Source: Sphingomonas liriopis (GTDB lineage Bacteria; Pseudomonadota; Alphaproteobacteria; Sphingomonadales; Sphingomonadaceae). Taken from it: DNA of 64,000 nt. Below the pieces are notes generated by a model, which was not told the DNA's origin, ran no database searches, and saw only the letters and a program-made list of their open reading frames with translations. Location of the stretch: positions 62,001-126,000 of the forward strand of contig NZ_JAMLDY010000001.1 in NCBI RefSeq assembly GCF_024211255.1. Reading direction: 5' to 3'. This document shows positions 19,532-28,020 of the stretch, piece after piece. Each line of letters begins with the position of its first letter. Positions within the stretch are counted from its first letter, which is position 1. The position numbers were made by a program, and so were the translations under genes.

Positions 19532-20875
19532 TCAAACCGGCAGGGTCAGCGTAAACCGCGCGCCTTCGCCCGGCGTGCTTTCCACCGTCAGGTCGCCGCC
19601 CATCGCCCGCGCCAGTCGCCGCGCGATATAGAGGCCCAGGCCGTTGCCACCCGCCTCCGTGGGATCGACGCGCTCGAACTTCTCGAAGATGCGCATCTGG
19701 TCCTCCGCGGCGATCCCCTTGCCCTGATCGGCGACCACCGCTTCGGCCATGCCGCCGGTCAGCGTCGCGGTGACGCTGGCCACGCCGCCTTCGGGCGAAT
19801 AGCGCACGGCATTGCCGATCAGATTGACCATGATCTGCAGCGCGCGTCGGAAGTCGCCCGCCGCCGGCACACGGAGGTCCGGCAGCGGCCGCGCGATCGC
19901 CACGCCGGCATTGCCCGCCTTCACCGACAGCAGCCCCGCCGCCCGCCGCGCGACGTCGGCGAGGTCGATCGGTTCGGGCGCCAGCGCAAAGTCAGGCCGT
20001 TCCACCGCCTGCAGGTCGACCAGATCGTCGACCAGCCCGAGCAGGTGCCGCCCGGCATTGGCGATGTCCGACGCATAATCGACATAGTCGCGCTGCACCG
20101 GCCCCTCGGCCTCGGCATGGATCGTGTCGGCATGCGCGATGATCCGCGCCAGCGGGGTGCGCAGCGCCTTGTCGAGTCCTTCGGTGAAGCTGCTCGAGAT
20201 CGCCGGTGCCGGAGGCGGCGGGGCTTCCTCCGCGATCCGCGCAACGCCGTTCAGACCGGCAAACCCGCCCGCCGTATCGTGCCGGATGCTCGCGGTCAGC
20301 AGCACGCGCGCCTCGCCGCCACGCAGCCGCGCGCGCTGGTCGTGCAGCGGCCGGCGTCGTGCCACCGCTTCGAGGATCGGCAACGTGCCGTCACCTGCCG
20401 CGTCGAGCGTGAACAGCGCCGTCAGCGGCTGGCCGAGCAGCGACAGCGCATCCAGCCCCAGCCGCCGCGCCGCATCGATCGATACGAAGGTCAGCCGCAA
20501 TCCGGCGTCGGTTTCCCACGCCAAATCGCCGAGTTCGATTACCGTCCCGGCCGGGCGTTCCGCCACGGTGCGTGCACGCGTCTCGCGCCAGCCGCTCACC
20601 GCCATGCGGACGCCCTCGCCCTCCGGCTGCACCCGCACCCACAAATCGAGATCGGCGTCCTGATCCGCGACCTTGACGCCGCGCGATACCAGGATGCCGA
20701 GCCGCCGCGCCAGCCGCGCGACCGTCGCCAGCTGCGGCACCGCCAGCGGCTGACCGAGCGTCCCTCCGGCGCCATCGTTGAGCGCCATGATCGCCGGATC
20801 GGCGGCGACCAGCCGGTCGTCGGCGTCGAGCGTCGCGTGGCTGACCGGCACATCGGGCATTCCGTCCACCCTCAT
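19532..20875 (-). CDS. Histidine-kinase-like protein lacking the phospho-acceptor histidine
   Basis: A 447-residue soluble protein with a PAS-like region (about residues 110-215), a HisKA-like helix pair and a HATPase domain. The ATP site is intact: N box VNLIGNAVRYS, G1 VADQGKGI, G2 GGNGLGLYIARR. The H box should read SHELRTPL, but here it reads DKALRTPL, so lysine 236 stands where the phosphorylated histidine should be. I checked this codon in the DNA (AAG). No membrane helix is visible. A role as a pseudokinase or ATP-dependent switch, as known for DivL (Tyr in place of His) in Caulobacter, is inference. The ATG overlaps the stop of the upstream gene by four bases. Confidence 0.8.
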   Translation of the reverse strand: MRVDGMPDVPVSHATLDADDRLVAADPAIMALNDGAGGTLGQPLAVPQLATVARLARRLGILVSRGVKVADQDADLDLWVRVQPEGEGVRMAVSGWRETRARTVAERPAGTVIELGDLAWETDAGLRLTFVSIDAARRLGLDALSLLGQPLTALFTLDAAGDGTLPILEAVARRRPLHDQRARLRGGEARVLLTASIRHDTAGGFAGLNGVARIAEEAPPPPAPAISSSFTEGLDKALRTPLARIIAHADTIHAEAEGPVQRDYVDYASDIANAGRHLLGLVDDLVDLQAVERPDFALAPEPIDLADVARRAAGLLSVKAGNAGVAIARPLPDLRVPAAGDFRRALQIMVNLIGNAVRYSPEGGVASVTATLTGGMAEAVVADQGKGIAAEDQMRIFEKFERVDPTEAGGNGLGLYIARRLARAMGGDLTVESTPGEGARFTLTLPV

Positions 20876-21972
20876 CGCGCCGCCTCCCGCGCCAGCGCAT
20901 CGATCGCGAGGCGCAGATCGTGATGCAGCGTGAGCGGCGCGAGCGCCGAGCGCGCCGCCTCGACCGGCACGGCGGCGATCGCGTCCAGTTCGTCGGCGAA
21001 GCTTTCGATATCGCGCCGCGGATCGGCATCGGCGAGCGCCAGCCCGATCCGTGCGATCGTCGCACGGTCGAGCCCCGCCGCGCGCAACGCCAGCCACAAT
21101 CGGTCGCCCTCGGGCTCCAGCACGATCGCCCGCGCGCCCTCGAAATCCATGTCGACCGCGCGGCCCAGCACGGCGACGAACAGCAGCAACCGCCGGTCGC
21201 CGAGCGCTTCGACGAGCAACTCGCCGACCTCGTCCGCGCGCGCATCGATCGCCGCGGCCAGCCGCATCGCGATGGCCTCCGCGCGCTGCCCCTCGTCGTG
21301 CGCGGCGAGGCTGCGCTGCGCCGCCTCGACGATCGCGCGATCGACCGCGGTATCGTCGCCCGCCGCGGCGACCTGCGCCTCGCGGATCGAGGCGGCGACC
21401 CACCAGACCAATTGATGATGCCGCTCTGCCGGCAGCGTCCCCGCGGGCACCCCGCCCTGTTCCGCCGCGGTGCGCCGCCGAGCCTCCGCCGACAGCAGCG
21501 CGCGCGCCGCCGCGGCGACGACGCCGTCGTCGACTTCGGACAGGCGGACGAGCAGGCTCGGCTGATCGGGCCCCGCCACGGCGGGCGACAGCGCGCCTGC
21601 GATCAGGTCGCACCGTACCTGCGCGATCAGTTCGTCCATCAGCAGCCGGTCGCGCAGCAGCCCCGCGCGCGACAGCCGCCGCACGACATCCTCATGCCCC
21701 TTGAGCAACCGCTCGGCCTGTTCGATCAGGTCGCGGCCCGACAGGACGCGGGCGGCCTGACGGCGGATATCGGTCTCGATCCCCTGCACCACCGCCGCCA
21801 GCATCCGTCCCAGCGTCAACCGGGTCCGCTCGTCGAGCCGTACGTCGTCGGCCAGGAAGAAATCGTCGATCGCGCCGGTCAAGCGCCTGTCCGCCAGCGT
21901 GCCCAGCCGGCGCGCAGCGTTGATGCGGGTGCCGGGCGCGTGACGCCCTGCCTGTTCCGGTCCGACCGACAT
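20872..21972 (-). CDS. All-helical protein, possibly DUF2336 family
   Basis: A 366-residue protein, nearly all predicted helix, rich in Ala, Arg and Leu, with no signal peptide or membrane segment. The C-terminal third, with LLLFVAVLGRAVDMDFEGA followed by LALRAAGLDRATIARIGLAL, resembles the repeat-like helices of the DUF2336 family found in alphaproteobacterial signalling loci; I hold this assignment loosely. It is translationally coupled to the kinase-like gene downstream (ATGA) and 35 bases follow the upstream gene's stop. It may act as a partner or scaffold for the kinase-like protein. Confidence 0.6.
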   Translation of the reverse strand: MSVGPEQAGRHAPGTRINAARRLGTLADRRLTGAIDDFFLADDVRLDERTRLTLGRMLAAVVQGIETDIRRQAARVLSGRDLIEQAERLLKGHEDVVRRLSRAGLLRDRLLMDELIAQVRCDLIAGALSPAVAGPDQPSLLVRLSEVDDGVVAAAARALLSAEARRRTAAEQGGVPAGTLPAERHHQLVWWVAASIREAQVAAAGDDTAVDRAIVEAAQRSLAAHDEGQRAEAIAMRLAAAIDARADEVGELLVEALGDRRLLLFVAVLGRAVDMDFEGARAIVLEPEGDRLWLALRAAGLDRATIARIGLALADADPRRDIESFADELDAIAAVPVEAARSALAPLTLHHDLRLAIDALAREAAR

Positions 21973-22007
21973 GGTCTGACGCTTACCCTTCCATCATTAA
22001 GACGACG

Positions 22008-23189
22008 CTAAGCCTGACGCCGCAATCGTTCGATCGCCGCCGCCAGCGTTGCGCCGGCATAGCTCGTCGCCAGCCCCAGCCCGACGGACGGCGCCGCCAC
22101 CACCGCCCCCAGCCAAACGACCAGCAGATAGGCGGGCGCACTCCCCCACCACATCCGCCGCGGTGCGGCACCCAGCGCCCGCTCGCCGAGCACGCCCAGC
22201 AGGACGAGGCCGAGCGCCAGCACCTGCGGCGTTCCCTCCAGCGCGTCGCGCGTCGCGATATGGCCGTAGAGCAACGCGGCAAGACCCGGCAGTACCGCCG
22301 CGGCGCGATGCAGCCCCCGCTCGCTCGCCGATTCGTCGCGCAGGTCGGCGAGGATCGCGGCCAGCGACAGACCGACCGTCGCGACCAACGTCAGCAACAG
22401 CCCCGCGACGGGATAATCGAAACCGAGCAACACCAGCCCGATCAGGCCCACCGTCCCAGCACCACCCGCGACCGCGACGACCGGCACCGTCTTGGGTACC
22501 AGCAGCGGAATGACGATCCGGGCGAGCGGCGCGGTGATGAAGCGTTCGAACCAGCCGCTGCGGCCCGACACCATCGCCGCCATCACCGTGCGCCCGCGCG
22601 CCTCCAGCGCCGTGCCGGAATGACCGACGCCATGGCTGCCGCGGATCGCCTCCTGCGGCAACAGGACGTGCACGCCGCGGGCCTGCGATGCGAGGCGGAC
22701 CAGCGTCGATTGCACGTCGTAATCGCGCGGCATCGCCGCCAGCTCGCCCAGTCGCCGCGCCTCGATCCGGGCGGCACCGGCCCAGACCATCCCGCCGCCG
22801 ACGCGTTCGTAACCCGGCCCGGCCTGCTCCTCCGGCATCACCAGCAGCGCATCGCCGCCCTCGCGCGCCAGCACGCCAAGCGTATCGCTGGTGGTGGTGA
22901 GCCCGTCCGCGAGCATCAGGATGCGCGCCAGCGGGTGCAGCTTCTCCGCCGCCTCGATCGCCGTGCGTACGGTATCGACCGCGACGCCGCGCTTGCCGAT
23001 CCGCGCGATCGCGCCGAGCAATTCGGGGGTCAGGCGTGCGACCAGGATCACGATCTGCGACGCACCCGCTGCGATCAACAGCCGCGCCTGATATTCGATC
23101 AGCGTCACGCCGCCGAAGGGCAATGTCGCGGTCAGCATCGCGGGCCGATCGTCCGCGTCGTGCATGGCGAAAAGAAGACCGGCGAGCAT
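22008..23189 (-). CDS. Nucleotidyltransferase-like domain fused to a membrane domain, unknown function
   Basis: A 393-residue protein in two parts. Residues 1-190 resemble a GT-A/nucleotidyltransferase Rossmann fold: FGGVTLIEYQARLLIAAGAS followed by QIVILVARL matches the 'p-lleyqa--l--aG---ivv-v' start of sugar-phosphate NTP transferases, but the usual GxGxR-P nucleotide loop is not evident. Residues about 215-390 hold five or six membrane helices with no CDP-alcohol phosphotransferase motif (DG-AR-G-D-D) that I can find. Bifunctional cytidylyltransferase/phosphotransferase fusions are a possible ancestor. The ATG at 23189 is chosen for length; 23165 is an alternative. Neither has a clear ribosome-binding site. 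Confidence 0.6.
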   Translation of the reverse strand: MLAGLLFAMHDADDRPAMLTATLPFGGVTLIEYQARLLIAAGASQIVILVARLTPELLGAIARIGKRGVAVDTVRTAIEAAEKLHPLARILMLADGLTTTSDTLGVLAREGGDALLVMPEEQAGPGYERVGGGMVWAGAARIEARRLGELAAMPRDYDVQSTLVRLASQARGVHVLLPQEAIRGSHGVGHSGTALEARGRTVMAAMVSGRSGWFERFITAPLARIVIPLLVPKTVPVVAVAGGAGTVGLIGLVLLGFDYPVAGLLLTLVATVGLSLAAILADLRDESASERGLHRAAAVLPGLAALLYGHIATRDALEGTPQVLALGLVLLGVLGERALGAAPRRMWWGSAPAYLLVVWLGAVVAAPSVGLGLATSYAGATLAAAIERLRRQA

Positions 23190-23230
23190 CCGCCCGCTGT
23201 TAGGCGGTGACGCCGCCCGTGCCTAGGCCC

Positions 23231-23521
23231 TTACAGGCGCGCGACCGACCGGCGCAGCTTGGCGAGCGTCGCGGGGTCGCGTGGGCTATCGGCAGCCTGG
23301 CCCGCGAGCGCCATCAACCGCACCGCGCCGAAGCTCGCCGCCAACCCCTTCAACCGCGACGCCGCCTCGCGCCAGTCGTCGCGCGTCGTCGCCGTTTCCA
23401 GCGATGCCAACGCCCGTTCGGCGCTCTCGACGAAGGCGAGCCGCAGCTCCGCGATCAGTCCGGGTTCGTCGCCCACTGCCGCGGCCAGCGCCGCATCGAT
23501 CGCACCTGGATCATAAGCCAT
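23231..23521 (-). CDS. Hpt-like protein lacking the phospho-acceptor histidine
   Basis: A 96-residue helical protein with the length and pattern of a histidine phosphotransfer domain. The core should read AHxLKG; here it reads REAASRLKGLAASFGAV, so serine 55 (codon TCG, checked) replaces histidine, while the following LKG and the later glycine are kept. The preceding helix, ELRLAFVESAERALASLETA, fits the Hpt first helices. AGGGAAA lies a few bases before the ATG. It is the first gene of the minus-strand run that leads to the kinase-like protein, which has also lost its histidine. I infer that the pair has kept binding surfaces but not phosphotransfer. Confidence 0.7.
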   Translation of the reverse strand: MAYDPGAIDAALAAAVGDEPGLIAELRLAFVESAERALASLETATTRDDWREAASRLKGLAASFGAVRLMALAGQAADSPRDPATLAKLRRSVARL

Positions 23522-23544
23522 GCCGTTTCCCTAGCGCGACGGTG

Positions 23545-23595
23545 CTTAACCGAGTGTTGCACTTTCGCTTTATGGCGGTGCCGAACATGGTTAAG
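23545..23595. promoter_or_regulatory. Inverted CTTAACC / GGTTAAG pair in a divergent promoter region
   Basis: CTTAACC at 23545-23551 and GGTTAAG at 23589-23595 form a 7-base inverted pair in the 100 bases between the Hpt-like gene and the divergent coiled-coil gene. The second copy reads CTTAACCAT on the minus strand. TTAACC-type half-sites are bound by CtrA in alphaproteobacteria, but the full TTAA-N7-TTAA box is absent, so this is a weak regulatory suggestion. Confidence 0.35.
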
Positions 23596-23621
23596 TTCGC
23601 GTCCGCACGAACGGGGGTTCC

Positions 23622-25910
23622 ATGATTATCGACATGCGGGCGGATGCCGCGGCGACCAGCGACGCGTTTGGCCATGACGACCACGAATCGATGGGCGGCC
23701 ATGGCATCGACGGCGCGGAGCCGCTCGCCTGGACTGAAGCGGTCGAGCCCGAACCGCGCCGTGTCGGCTGGTGGCCGCCGGTGCTCGCCGCCCTCGCCTG
23801 CGTGGCGTGGCTTGGCGGCATGCTGTGGATCGCGCGCGATCAGCTGCCCTTCCTGCTCCCCGTGCCGCTGGTCGAGTTCGTCGCCGCGCTGGCGGTGGTG
23901 CCGGCGCTGATCGGCATCGTCTATCTGCTGGCGATGCGCACCAGCCGGCGCGAGGCACGCCGCTTCCAAGCCACCGCGCATGCAATGCGGGCCGAGGCGG
24001 CGAGCCTGGAGCGTACCGTCGCGGTCCTCTCGCGCGCGCTCGACGCCAACCGCCGCCAGCTCGGCGAACAGATCACCACGCTGATGGCGATGGGCGACGG
24101 CGCCAACGAACGGCTTGCCGCGGTCGGCCGCGGGATGGCGCTGGAGATCGGTCAGGCCGATGCGCATGCCCGCGCGCTGTCCGAATCGGTCGCCGATGCG
24201 CAGACCAGCCTCGGCGTGCTGCTCGCCTCGCTGCCCCGCGCGCAGGCCGAGGTGGCGGAGGCGCAGCGCCTGCTCGAGGATACCGGCCTTGCCGCCGGCG
24301 AACATGCCGCCGCGCTCGATGCGCGGCTGGCGGCGCTCGCCGAGCGCGGGCGCGAGGCGGACCTCGTCGCCGGCGGCGCCGCGCAGAAGCTCGCCGCACA
24401 TATCACCCGGATGGAGGCGACCAGCGAAACCGCGGGCGCCCGGCTGGAGGCGGTGACTGGCGAGATGTCGGACGCGGTCGACGCGCTGCTCGGCCGTACC
24501 GCGGATGCGGTGGACGAGGCACGCAAGGGTATCGCCGCGCAGGGCGACGCGATGCTGGCGATGCTGCGCGCCAACCAAGCGGCGCTCGACAGCGCCGCGC
24601 GCGACAGCGCCGAGGCGCTCGCCGAGCGGATCACCGCGGTCGAGGACGTCATCGACCGCGTGACGCTGCGCCTGCTCGACCAGCGCGAGGCGAGCGATTC
24701 GCTGCTCGCCGGGCTCGATACCGGGATCGGCCGGGTCGAGACGCGGCTCGATACGCTGCACACGCAGGGCGTCGAACGTTCGCAACTGCTTGCCGCATCG
24801 ATCAGCGCGCTGGGCGGCTCGGCGGATGCGATGACCGAGGCGCTGCGCACCGGCGAGGCGATGGCGACGCGGACGATCGGCACCACCGAATCGCTGCTGA
24901 TCGCGCTCGACGCCGCGGCGCGTGAGATCGACGAGACGTTGCCCGAAGCGCTGAGCCGGCTCGACGCCAAGATCGCGTCGAGCAAACAGGTCGTCGTCGC
25001 CGCCAAGCCCGAACTGCTCGCGCTCGTCACCGCCGCCGAAAGCACGCACGACGCGATCGAGGCGATCGCCGGCGTCATAGGCGACCAGCGCCGCGTGCTC
25101 GACACGCTTTCGGGCTCGCTGATCCAGACGCTGACCGACGGTCGTGCCAAGGCCGATGCGCTCGGTATGATGGTCGATGAGACGATCGAGCGCACGCACC
25201 GCTTCGCCGAAGAGGCGGCGCCGCGGCTGGTGGATGCGCTGTTGCGAGTGCGCGACACCGCCTCGGTCGCCGCGGACAAGGCGCGCGAGACCCTCGCCAC
25301 CGTCATCCCCGACGCCGCGAGCCAGCTCGAAACCGCCAGCGCCGAGGCGATGCGCCGCGCAACCAGCGACACGGTCGAGCGACAGGTCCGCGCGATCGCC
25401 GACGCGACCGGTCATGCGGTCGATGCCGCGACGCGCGCGACGGAGCGACTGTCGGCGCAGGTCCAGCAAATCCTCGACCAGACCGCGATCGTCGAGACGC
25501 GGATCGAGGATGCGCGCACCGAACGCGACGAGGCGGAGCGCGACACGTTCGCGCGCCGTGCCTCGCTGCTGATCGAATCGCTCCATTCGGCATCGATCGA
25601 CATCACCAAGGCGTTCGCGCCGGAAGTCTCCGACAGCGCCTGGGCCGCCTATCTGAAGGGCGACCGCGGCGTCTTCACCCGCCGCGCCGTCCGCGTGCTC
25701 GAACCGGGTGACGCGCGCGACATCGCCCGCCTCTACGACGACGATTCGCGTTTCCGCGAGGCGGTCAACCGCTACATCCACGATTTCGAGAGCATGCTGC
25801 GCACGATCCTGGCACAGCGCGATGGCTCGCCGCTCAGCGTTACATTGCTGTCGTCGGATATGGGCAAGCTCTACGTCGCGCTGGCGCAGGCGATCGAGCG
25901 GCTGCGGTAA
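23622..25910 (+). CDS. Membrane-anchored long coiled-coil protein, function unknown
   Basis: A 762-residue protein with three parts. An acidic N-terminal tail (1-45) comes first, then two membrane helices (about 50-70 and 76-104, GWWPPVLAALACVAWLGG and EFVAALAVVPALIGIVYLLA), then an Ala/Glu/Arg-rich coiled coil from about 110 to 640, similar in composition to apolipoprotein- or methyl-accepting-type rods but without a chemotaxis signalling hairpin. A compact C-terminal domain follows at about 650-762 with SAWAAYLKGDRGVFTRRAV and VNRYIHDFESML, which I recognise as conserved in alphaproteobacterial coiled-coil proteins of unknown role. A polar or septal scaffold is a reasonable guess. It is divergent from the degenerate Hpt gene. 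Confidence 0.75.
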   Translation: MIIDMRADAAATSDAFGHDDHESMGGHGIDGAEPLAWTEAVEPEPRRVGWWPPVLAALACVAWLGGMLWIARDQLPFLLPVPLVEFVAALAVVPALIGIVYLLAMRTSRREARRFQATAHAMRAEAASLERTVAVLSRALDANRRQLGEQITTLMAMGDGANERLAAVGRGMALEIGQADAHARALSESVADAQTSLGVLLASLPRAQAEVAEAQRLLEDTGLAAGEHAAALDARLAALAERGREADLVAGGAAQKLAAHITRMEATSETAGARLEAVTGEMSDAVDALLGRTADAVDEARKGIAAQGDAMLAMLRANQAALDSAARDSAEALAERITAVEDVIDRVTLRLLDQREASDSLLAGLDTGIGRVETRLDTLHTQGVERSQLLAASISALGGSADAMTEALRTGEAMATRTIGTTESLLIALDAAAREIDETLPEALSRLDAKIASSKQVVVAAKPELLALVTAAESTHDAIEAIAGVIGDQRRVLDTLSGSLIQTLTDGRAKADALGMMVDETIERTHRFAEEAAPRLVDALLRVRDTASVAADKARETLATVIPDAASQLETASAEAMRRATSDTVERQVRAIADATGHAVDAATRATERLSAQVQQILDQTAIVETRIEDARTERDEAERDTFARRASLLIESLHSASIDITKAFAPEVSDSAWAAYLKGDRGVFTRRAVRVLEPGDARDIARLYDDDSRFREAVNRYIHDFESMLRTILAQRDGSPLSVTLLSSDMGKLYVALAQAIERLR

Positions 25911-25938
25911 GAGACGAGCCCCCGGTCCCTACCCCCTT

Positions 25939-26006
25939 CCGTTCATGCTGAGCTTGTCGAAGCAGGGTGAGTCTCAACTGCCCTTCGACAGGCTCAGGGC
26001 GAACGG
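25939..26006. repeat. Paired inverted repeat, family A (copy 4)
   Basis: Arms CCGTTCATGCTGAGCTTGTC and GACAGGCTCAGGGCGAACGG. It separates the convergent coiled-coil gene and the DUF1467 gene and lies nine bases from the DUF1467 stop. Confidence 0.85.
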
Positions 26007-26015
26007 AAGGTGCCC

Positions 26016-26300
26016 TCACATCTGGTTGTAGACCTGATCCCGGTTGAACAGGTCCAGCATCTGCGGCGTCACCCAACCGAATTCGTAATTGGCGACGAAC
26101 AGCCCGAACAATACCGACGCGACGATCGTCACCCGTAGCGCCAGCCGCCCGAGCCGGAACTCGTGCGGCGCGCTTTCCGCCTGCCCGGCGACGAAATCGC
26201 CGCCGGCCTCGTGCGTGGTGCGCACGCCCCAGGGCAGGACGAGGAAGACCGAGAACGCCCAGAACAGGATGTAGATCGCCAGCAGCGACGTCCACTTCAT
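26016..26300 (-). CDS. DUF1467 family inner-membrane protein
   Basis: A 94-residue protein with two membrane helices (about residues 4-24 and 57-77). The segment VLPWGVRTTHEAG between them is the hallmark of DUF1467, an alphaproteobacterial family of unknown function often found after nuo, birA, coaX and rnj. It is the last gene of that minus-strand run, six bases after the rnj stop. Confidence 0.88.
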   Translation of the reverse strand: MKWTSLLAIYILFWAFSVFLVLPWGVRTTHEAGGDFVAGQAESAPHEFRLGRLALRVTIVASVLFGLFVANYEFGWVTPQMLDLFNRDQVYNQM

Positions 26301-26306
26301 GACGCG

Positions 26307-27962
26307 TTACGCCTCGACGATCAGCACGTCGACGATCGGCTTCTTGCCGGTCCAGCGCGTCGCGATGCGGCGCACGGCGAGGCGCACGTCCTCGCGACGG
26401 CGGTCGATTTCGCGCTTCTGGCCCTTCATCGCCTCGGACGCCGCCTCGGCGGCGTCCTCGACGAACGCCAGCCGGTCTTCCTCGACCGGAATGCCGTTGA
26501 CGCGGATCTGCGGGCGGCCGAGCAGCCGACCGTCCTTGGCGACCGCCACCGCGACCGAAATCTGGCCGTTGATCGCCAGCTTGCGGCGCTCGTTGATGGT
26601 CGAGCCATCGGCGGGCAAGATCACGTCGCCATCCAGCACCAGCCGGCCGACGCTCGCATTGCCGATCTTGGTCACATTACCCGGCAGCAGGCGCAGGATG
26701 TCGCCGTCGCTCTGCACCAGCGACTGCGGCACGCCCTCGCTCAACGCAAAGCGGGCATGCTCCATCATGTGGCGCATCTCGCCATGGACGGGGATCAGCA
26801 CCTCGGGCCGAATCCACTTGTACATCTGCGACAGCTCGGGACGACCCGGATGGCCGGAGACGTGGACGTGCGCCTGCCGCTCGGTAATCATCACCACGCC
26901 CTTGCCGGCGAGCGTATTCTGGATCTTGCCGATCGCAACCTCGTTGCCCGGGATTTGCTTCGACGAGAAGATCACCGTATCGCCGAAATCGAGCTTGATC
27001 GTGTGCGATCCGTCGGCGACACGCGCCAGCGCCGCACGCGGTTCGCCCTGCCCGCCGGTAGCGACGATCAGCACCTTGTTCTTAGGCAGGCGCATCGCCG
27101 TTTCGGGATCGACCGTCTCGGGGAAGTCGGTGAGGTAGCCGGTCGCACGCGCGACCTTCAGGATACGGTCGAGCGAACGCCCGGTGACGCACAATTTGCG
27201 CCCCGTCTCGCGCGCGACTTCGCCCAGCGTATGCAACCGCGCGGCGTTCGACGCGAAGGTGGTGACGAGCACGCGGCCCTTCGCCTTGGCGACCTGTTCG
27301 GCGAGGCCGCGGCGCACCGAGGCTTCGGAGCCCGATGCCTCCTTGTTGAAGACGTTGGTCGAATCGCACACCAGCACGTCGACGCCGGCATCGCCGATCT
27401 GGGTCAGCCGTTCCGGGCTGGTCGGCTTGCCGATGACGGGGGTCGGATCGAGCTTCCAGTCGCCGGTGTGGAACACGCGGCCCGCCTTGGTCTCGATCAC
27501 CAGCGCATTGGGTTCGGGGATCGAGTGGGACAGTTCGACAAAGCTGACGCCGAACGGGCCGATCTGCACGCCGGCGATGCCGGTATCCTTGTTCGGCTGG
27601 ATCACGCGCAGCTTGACGCGGTTGGCGTTGCCCTCCTCTTCCAGCTTGCCGCGGATCAGCCCGGCGGTGAACGGCGTCGCGTAAAGCGGCACGCCGAGGT
27701 CCTCGGCGAGGTACGGCAGCGCGCCGATATGATCCTCATGCCCGTGGGTCAGCACGATGCCGACGAGGTCGTCGATGCGATCCTCGATGAACGACAGGTC
27801 GGGCAGCACGATGTCGATGCCGGGATAGGCGGCGTCGGCGAAGGTCACGCCGCAATCGACCATCAGCCATTTGCCGGCATGGCCGTACAGGTTGACGTTC
27901 ATGCCGATCTCGCCGGAGCCGCCGAGGGCACAGAAGAGAAGTTCGTTGGTCTTGGGAGTCAT
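26307..27962 (-). CDS. rnj: Ribonuclease J
   Basis: A 551-residue metallo-beta-lactamase/beta-CASP ribonuclease used in mRNA decay and rRNA maturation. The zinc motif is in LTHGHEDHIGALPYL; HTGDWKLDPTP and the beta-CASP segments (VHVSGHPGRPE, IPVHGEMRHMMEHA) follow in order. Many alphaproteobacteria keep RNase J alongside RNase E. It sits 58 bases after coaX, in the conserved order birA-coaX-rnj-DUF1467 downstream of nuo. Confidence 0.95.
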   Translation of the reverse strand: MTPKTNELLFCALGGSGEIGMNVNLYGHAGKWLMVDCGVTFADAAYPGIDIVLPDLSFIEDRIDDLVGIVLTHGHEDHIGALPYLAEDLGVPLYATPFTAGLIRGKLEEEGNANRVKLRVIQPNKDTGIAGVQIGPFGVSFVELSHSIPEPNALVIETKAGRVFHTGDWKLDPTPVIGKPTSPERLTQIGDAGVDVLVCDSTNVFNKEASGSEASVRRGLAEQVAKAKGRVLVTTFASNAARLHTLGEVARETGRKLCVTGRSLDRILKVARATGYLTDFPETVDPETAMRLPKNKVLIVATGGQGEPRAALARVADGSHTIKLDFGDTVIFSSKQIPGNEVAIGKIQNTLAGKGVVMITERQAHVHVSGHPGRPELSQMYKWIRPEVLIPVHGEMRHMMEHARFALSEGVPQSLVQSDGDILRLLPGNVTKIGNASVGRLVLDGDVILPADGSTINERRKLAINGQISVAVAVAKDGRLLGRPQIRVNGIPVEEDRLAFVEDAAEAASEAMKGQKREIDRRREDVRLAVRRIATRWTGKKPIVDVLIVEA

Positions 27963-28020
27963 TTAGGTCTTTCAAAGAATAGGATGCGCCCGGCGGGCCG
28001 ATGGATGGCGCGAGCGCGTC

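Noticed and set aside
19532-20875. Ordinary sensor histidine kinase
   Set aside because: The phospho-acceptor histidine is missing, so the standard label would mislead; the feature is described as kinase-like.
22008-23189. CDP-alcohol phosphatidyltransferase domain in the membrane part
   Set aside because: The DG-AR-G-D-D signature could not be found in the helices.
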